Part shown: positions 60,718 to 64,000 of the stretch, one piece after another | Numbering within the stretch: position 1 is the stretch's first letter | How the letters are laid out: the number at the start of each line of letters is the position of its first letter | DNA from: Saxidomus purpurata | Lineage: Eukaryota > Mollusca > Bivalvia > Venerida > Veneridae | Reading direction: 5' to 3' | Length of the DNA stretch: 64,000 nt | Assembly: GCA_022818135.1 (NCBI GenBank) | Contig: JAFMSR010000002.1 | Location: 40,629,369-40,693,368 of the forward strand | Made by a program: the position numbers and the translations under genes | The notes under the pieces: model-generated | The model's input: the letters and a program-made list of their open reading frames with translations, nothing else | Told to the model about the DNA's origin: nothing | The model's database searches: none

Positions 60718-63700
60718 CTGTAAGAAAAAGTGCTAATTAAATTTTAAAGCTACATTTATCAGTGTTTTTCATATTCAGAACTAGTTCCGGCTTCAAAAAT
60801 TGTAAATGCAATTACGTCATGTACTGTCAAACTGGTTCTTTTATTACTATGGTCTATTACTTTTAACATTTTGGATCAGTCCAATTACATTACAATGCTG
60901 TATCTCATCTAGTACATTGTATGTACATTGAACAGGGAAATATGTAAATGCTTAGGTAAGACATTTAAATCCCATTTTATTCTAACAATTGATTTTCAAG
61001 ATTATTTTTTTTTTTACAGAGACTACATGTAGAGAAAACAGCCCCACCCTACTGCCCTACATTCTTTGCACAAAATTTGTTTTATTGAAAACTGTTAAAA
61101 TTGCAAAAATCAAAGAAGTATATGTGTTCGGAAATCAGTTCATGGACTCGTCGAGGTCACGAAAATATGTGTCAAACAGGGAAAGCGAACTGTTACTTTT
61201 ATTTCTGAGCTCATGGTGCTACAGAACGTGAACAGAAAATTACAATATGCAAGCCTTTAGTATATGAACTCTATGACCTGTGCCTCAACCCTTGTAAGTC
61301 TCACATTGGCTCCTGAAAATGTGATTTTGACCCTTGAAAATTTACAATAATGTTTGAAATAAATTTCATATCATTTAGATCCAGTGTTACTATCATGCTA
61401 TCAAATCTTAACTTAAAGTGGCATGACGCCTCTCCTCAAGGGTGTTCTGTAGGCTTTGAAGACTAGTGGCTCCAACTTTGGAGCGATTCTTGGCTTCGCC
61501 GTGACGTCATACTGACCAGTTAACAAATCGGATTATTATGTCGCGTTCATTTCTTCATTTGGTAAAATGTGAAAACTCGGTCATTTCCGTTGACTCATAT
61601 GCAAGTTTAGATTTATTTTAAACAAAACAAAAAGCTTTTAACAACATAGAATTATTATAAAAACAATCTGATCGTTTCAACATAATGGAAGATCATCTTC
61701 CATCGTCATTTTTCATTTCCTACCTTAGTTATTATATTGTTCAAAGTTAAAGATGCATAGCATAGAGACCAGCAATGACAGCCAAGGAATCACCTTTCCC
61801 GAAGGTAAATATTTTTTCAGTACCCAGATGTGCAAAGTCGAGAATTGGCGCAAACTTTTTCTGATAGACAATTTTGTTGGTGCAAACTAAAATTGACCCA
61901 GAGGGACTCCTGCTATGGAATAAGCTTCAGCTTACCTGTCCTGAGAAGGATATTAACTAGGAACACTGAAGTTCTTTTGCTACCATTTATTGTGCATCAT
62001 GCAAAGGTTTGAAGATTAACAGGCTGATGCAATTGCCCGATCCGGCTTCCAAAAATAAACTTTTTTTAAAATGAATAATTTCATACAATTTACATTCTAT
62101 TACAAAGTTCAGATGTAGAGAATAAATTTAAAAGTGAATAAAAGTCATCTTGAAATTTTTTAACATAATTAAAATAAGTTTGAAATCGCTGAAAAACACA
62201 TTTTTTAAAGATTTTCAGTGCAAATCTTCATGAATGTTTCTGAAACAGCTAGGGAATGTTATTTGCATTAGAAGGGTATGAAAAAACTCCACATCACCAA
62301 AATCCATCCAGCCATTTCTTGCGCCAGGTTTTTGGCCCTTCTACTTTCAGTTTCCATATATTTTATATGTGAAATCTAAAAAAGGACCGGCGCAACAAAC
62401 TATATCTTTGTGTATCTTAATTTGGGTTTCTTTATAATTATGTGTGCATTTTCTATGAATCTGAGCTGTTTTAAAACTTTCTGTTGATAAGTTTAAAAGA
62501 AAATGCCAAAAATGTCTTTTCTTCACAATTCGGAGACAAATTTTTGCAGGAAAACATGAATAATTCTGTACTTTTAAACTTTTTTTAGATGTTTTTATCA
62601 TACTTAGCATGTTCAAACCTTTTCCAAGTGAAGAAAATCATTTTTAAAAAAGCTGATTTTCGAAAGCCCGATTGGGCAATTTCATCAGCCTGATTAATAG
62701 ACACAAACTTAGTCCAATTAATTGTACTCAACGAGTGAATATTGTTATATTTTTTGCTAGGCGCTTTCCAGCCTCCTATAAAAGCGCAGATAACTATAAA
62801 ATGTCTGTATGTAAAATGGGTCTGCGTTTGGAGTCTAATTATTGAGACTAGACACAAACTTACAGGTGTAGAAGCTACCCATAGATCATCAGAGTGGTTC
62901 AGCTCCATTTTATATGCAAGGTTCATACACTGTTTACAATAACACAACAGCAACGTACAAAGTTTGACAAAAAATGCGTGTTGAACGACGTAATTTCTAA
63001 TTAAGAGAATGACGCATGAAAGTAACCCCACCCACCAGTTTCAAACAGAAAGTGTCAAGTCACACAGATGCCAGGGACATAATATGACAGTAGTCACTCT
63101 GAACCAGAGTATATAATGCATCATCGAATTGTGTATACTACTCTTATTGAATTAAAAAGCTCCACGATACATACAATTGATTTTCCTCGTGACATTTTGA
63201 AATTATTGCGGTGTATTCGTCTGCAAATATTTACTTGTCCGCCATATTGGCAAAGTCTACTTGATTTATGATTTGCTATAATCTTTAATCCCCGGACCAT
63301 TATGTTCGATTAGAGATTATCTGCAGTTTGTACTATGCAACATTTTTCTCAATTTGTCGTGGGAAAAAATAATATAAAATCGTCCAGTTTCGATTACTAA
63401 GTAAAACTTAAGTTTTATACGTTGAAAATGGCACATTTTGACATAAAGATGACACAACTCCACATCCGAACTCCTCACAAATTTATTTAAGGGGTCAGGG
63501 TTAAGGTCATTGTCACTAAAATTGATTTCATATAGTTATTTTGCCGGTGTCTTATGTCATCGCCAGGCGTTGTGAAAACATATATAGCACAGTGTCATGT
63601 ATAATATAGCTATAGGGTCTTCATGGTTTCTAAAGTTTAATTTGACACTATTCGTAAATAAATGTACGCTTCACAGACACATGCATGATTTCTATGAATA

Positions 63701-64000
63701 TTATTTTTACTGAAGTTAGAGACATATAATAGGGAAAATACCCGAATAAAGCCTTTGTCATTTCTAAACAAAGTATATAATTTACAAATTAACATCATGT
63801 TTTTATAAAAAAAAAATGTGGCAAAAATTGGGGTCTGAAAATTTCCAACAAGGTGTATTATGTACTTAGAGGTCATCTTAATGCGGAGAACTTCACTGTA
63901 GCAATTTTTTCCATCTATGTACAGCAACAAAATATACTAAGTACTATGTGAAAATAATGAATACTGGCGCTAATTCAAAAAAAAAGAAGAAGAAAAGAAT
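60718..64000. other. Right edge: NPLOC4 intron 1 or upstream DNA
   Basis: No coding exon supported. Holds TGACGTCA (CRE consensus) at 61502-61509 and the TTAA-flanked element at 62020-62693. 62,700-64,000 is AT-rich with nothing recognisable, and no ATG exon of the right phase for NPLOC4 was found in it. Confidence 0.5.
62020..62693. mobile_element. TTAA-flanked inverted-repeat MITE (piggyBac-type candidate)
   Basis: TTAA at 62016-62019 and at 62694-62697 flank a 674-bp segment. Left end CAGGCTGATGCAATTGCCCG; right end, reverse complemented, TCAGGCTGATGAAATTGCCC. The imperfect inverted repeat continues to about 60 bp (GGCTT ... CTTTTTTAAAA). No transposase frame. TTAA target duplications are the hallmark of piggyBac transposition; the family assignment is inference. 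Confidence 0.75.

Noticed and set aside
61741..61800. Minus-strand stretch ending ACTAAG-GTAGGAA as NPLOC4 exon 1
   Set aside because: A good donor, but the required frame has an upstream stop and no ATG after it.
62585..63031. 148-codon minus-strand open frame
   Set aside because: It runs through the right end of the TTAA-flanked element into AT-rich DNA, with no domain, no conserved words and no splice-consistent structure.
63230..63254. ATGGCGGAC with a nearby GTAAAT on the minus strand, as NPLOC4 exon 1 (MADK...)
   Set aside because: The donor would leave phase 2, but the clear acceptor at 60717 needs phase 0 to give the conserved VVRIQSP. Using a later acceptor would delete that conserved segment.

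Overview
The window is animal nuclear DNA: AT-rich, intron-rich, with GT-AG introns, polyadenylation signals, tRNA-derived SINEs, small inverted-repeat transposons and many long interspersed repeats with internal ~100-190 bp tandem units. The repeat style (phrases such as GGGCCATAATT, GCCGAC runs, GTCAAGGTCA) and the protein sequences fit a lophotrochozoan, most likely a bivalve mollusc. The taxon is an inference; no marker gene was tested.

Layout, left to right. (1) 986-4607, minus: a three-exon fragment of an unrecognised coiled-coil protein gene that may run off the left edge; its long intron is full of repeats. (2) About 4,980-21,160: a head-to-tail tandem duplication. Each unit holds an hsp70 gene (plus strand, one phase-0 intron after codon 59, HSE and TATA upstream) facing the 3' exons of an RNF2/RING1B-type Polycomb E3 ligase gene (minus). 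The right-hand RNF2 is intact (19127-23563, four coding exons, 329 aa). The left-hand unit has only RNF2 exons 2-4, inactivated by several nonsense changes and a lost splice donor. Both hsp70 copies are open and complete. Copy 2 ends EEMD instead of EEVD, and copy 1 has a Thr-to-Met change near the nucleotide-binding loop. (3) 23.6-30.7 kb: gene-poor, with repeats, palindromes and a candidate first exon at 26802. (4) 26802/30706-46409, plus: the E4F1 transcription factor/E3 ligase orthologue, up to 18 coding exons whose phases all agree (about 1025 aa, 13 zinc fingers), with many elements in its introns. (5) 46.7-50.1 kb: repeats only. (6) 50147-60717, minus: the NPLOC4 (NPL4) orthologue, 14 coding exons with matching phases (about 609 aa); the short first exon with the ATG was not found. 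(7) 60.7-64 kb: NPLOC4 intron 1 or upstream DNA, with a TTAA-flanked inverted-repeat element.

The genes are not an operon. Three themes are protein quality control (HSP70; the NPL4 cofactor of p97/VCP), ubiquitin ligation (RNF2; E4F1) and chromatin/transcription (RNF2; E4F1), but nothing in the sequence shows co-regulation. I see no new defence or biosynthetic system. The most informative parts are the hsp70/RNF2 duplication, the EEVD-to-EEMD change, an empty-site pair that fixes the ends of a repeat element, and several well-bounded non-autonomous transposons.
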